This document shows positions 63,287 to 64,000 of a stretch of DNA of 64,000 nt, piece after piece. The stretch comes from Nocardioides cavernaquae (GTDB lineage: Bacteria; Actinomycetota; Actinomycetes; Propionibacteriales; Nocardioidaceae). A model generated the notes under the pieces. It was not told the origin of the DNA. It saw only the letters and a list, made by a program, of their open reading frames with translations, and did not search any database. Numbering within the stretch: the first letter of the stretch is position 1; the number at the start of each line of letters is the position of its first letter. The stretch spans positions 806,001 through 870,000 of the forward strand of contig NZ_QYRP01000002.1 in the NCBI RefSeq assembly GCF_003600895.1. The letters run 5' to 3'. The translations under genes were made by a program, and so were the position numbers.

Positions 63287-64000
<714 letters not shown>

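Overview
The window is about 70% GC and almost wall-to-wall coding. It is a chromosomal segment of a high-GC Gram-positive bacterium, most likely a Nocardioidaceae-type actinobacterium (Nocardioides-like). This placement is inferred from several things: dnaK-grpE-dnaJ-hspR order with a HAIR operator in front of clpB, a MhuD-type heme oxygenase, a class I (archaeal-type) lysyl-tRNA synthetase, an SCP-like gene beside purF, DUF6230/DUF6114-like genes, and many leaderless TANNNT promoters. I see no rRNA, tRNA, insertion sequence, prophage or CRISPR array. No gap longer than 300 bp lacks a gene. The largest gaps, at about 7961-8243, 31695-31889, 35349-35561, 45763-45956, 52773-53050 and 59367-59610, are described as features or under their flanking genes.

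Layout. 1-36 kb holds a dispersed purine de novo set, all on the minus strand: purF (cut by the left edge), purL, purQ-purS, purC, purB, purD and purA. Other genes are interleaved: an M20 dipeptidase, an SCP-like protein, the ribosome-rescue factor ArfB, a secreted M28 peptidase, a secreted DUF1906/peptidoglycan-binding protein, a block of unknown secreted proteins (10.2-14.9 kb), a double-HTH LuxR regulator, an acyl-CoA ligase, a MhuD-like heme oxygenase, a DUF2236 protein, a sterol desaturase-like protein, a TetR/hydrolase pair, an MMPL transporter and a NarL-type two-component system. 35-50 kb holds a lipid kinase, a second MMPL transporter, lysS, a LysR/DJ-1 divergent pair, an MFS exporter, class II aldolase, a TrmH methyltransferase, DedA and an aminotransferase. 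50-64 kb holds clpB, DUF4393- and DUF445-like genes, a six-gene set encoding secreted and membrane proteins of DUF6230/DUF6114 type facing a signal peptidase I gene, and the dnaK operon, which runs off the right edge.

Two things stand out. First, intergenic arrays with a strict 22-bp period recur at eight loci in two related sequence classes. They have conserved ends, and at two loci they form head-to-head inverted arrays with exactly 21 bp between arms. They often supply or touch the stop codon of the neighbouring gene. Second, the DUF6230/DUF6114-type cluster is a compact, mostly translationally coupled set with three related secreted proteins, two related four-helix membrane proteins and a strong internal hairpin; I know of no function for it. 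Regulation can be read in several places: HspR/HAIR control of clpB, a TetR operator, palindromes in front of the acyl-CoA ligase and the M28 peptidase, and about fifteen leaderless promoters that help decide start codons.
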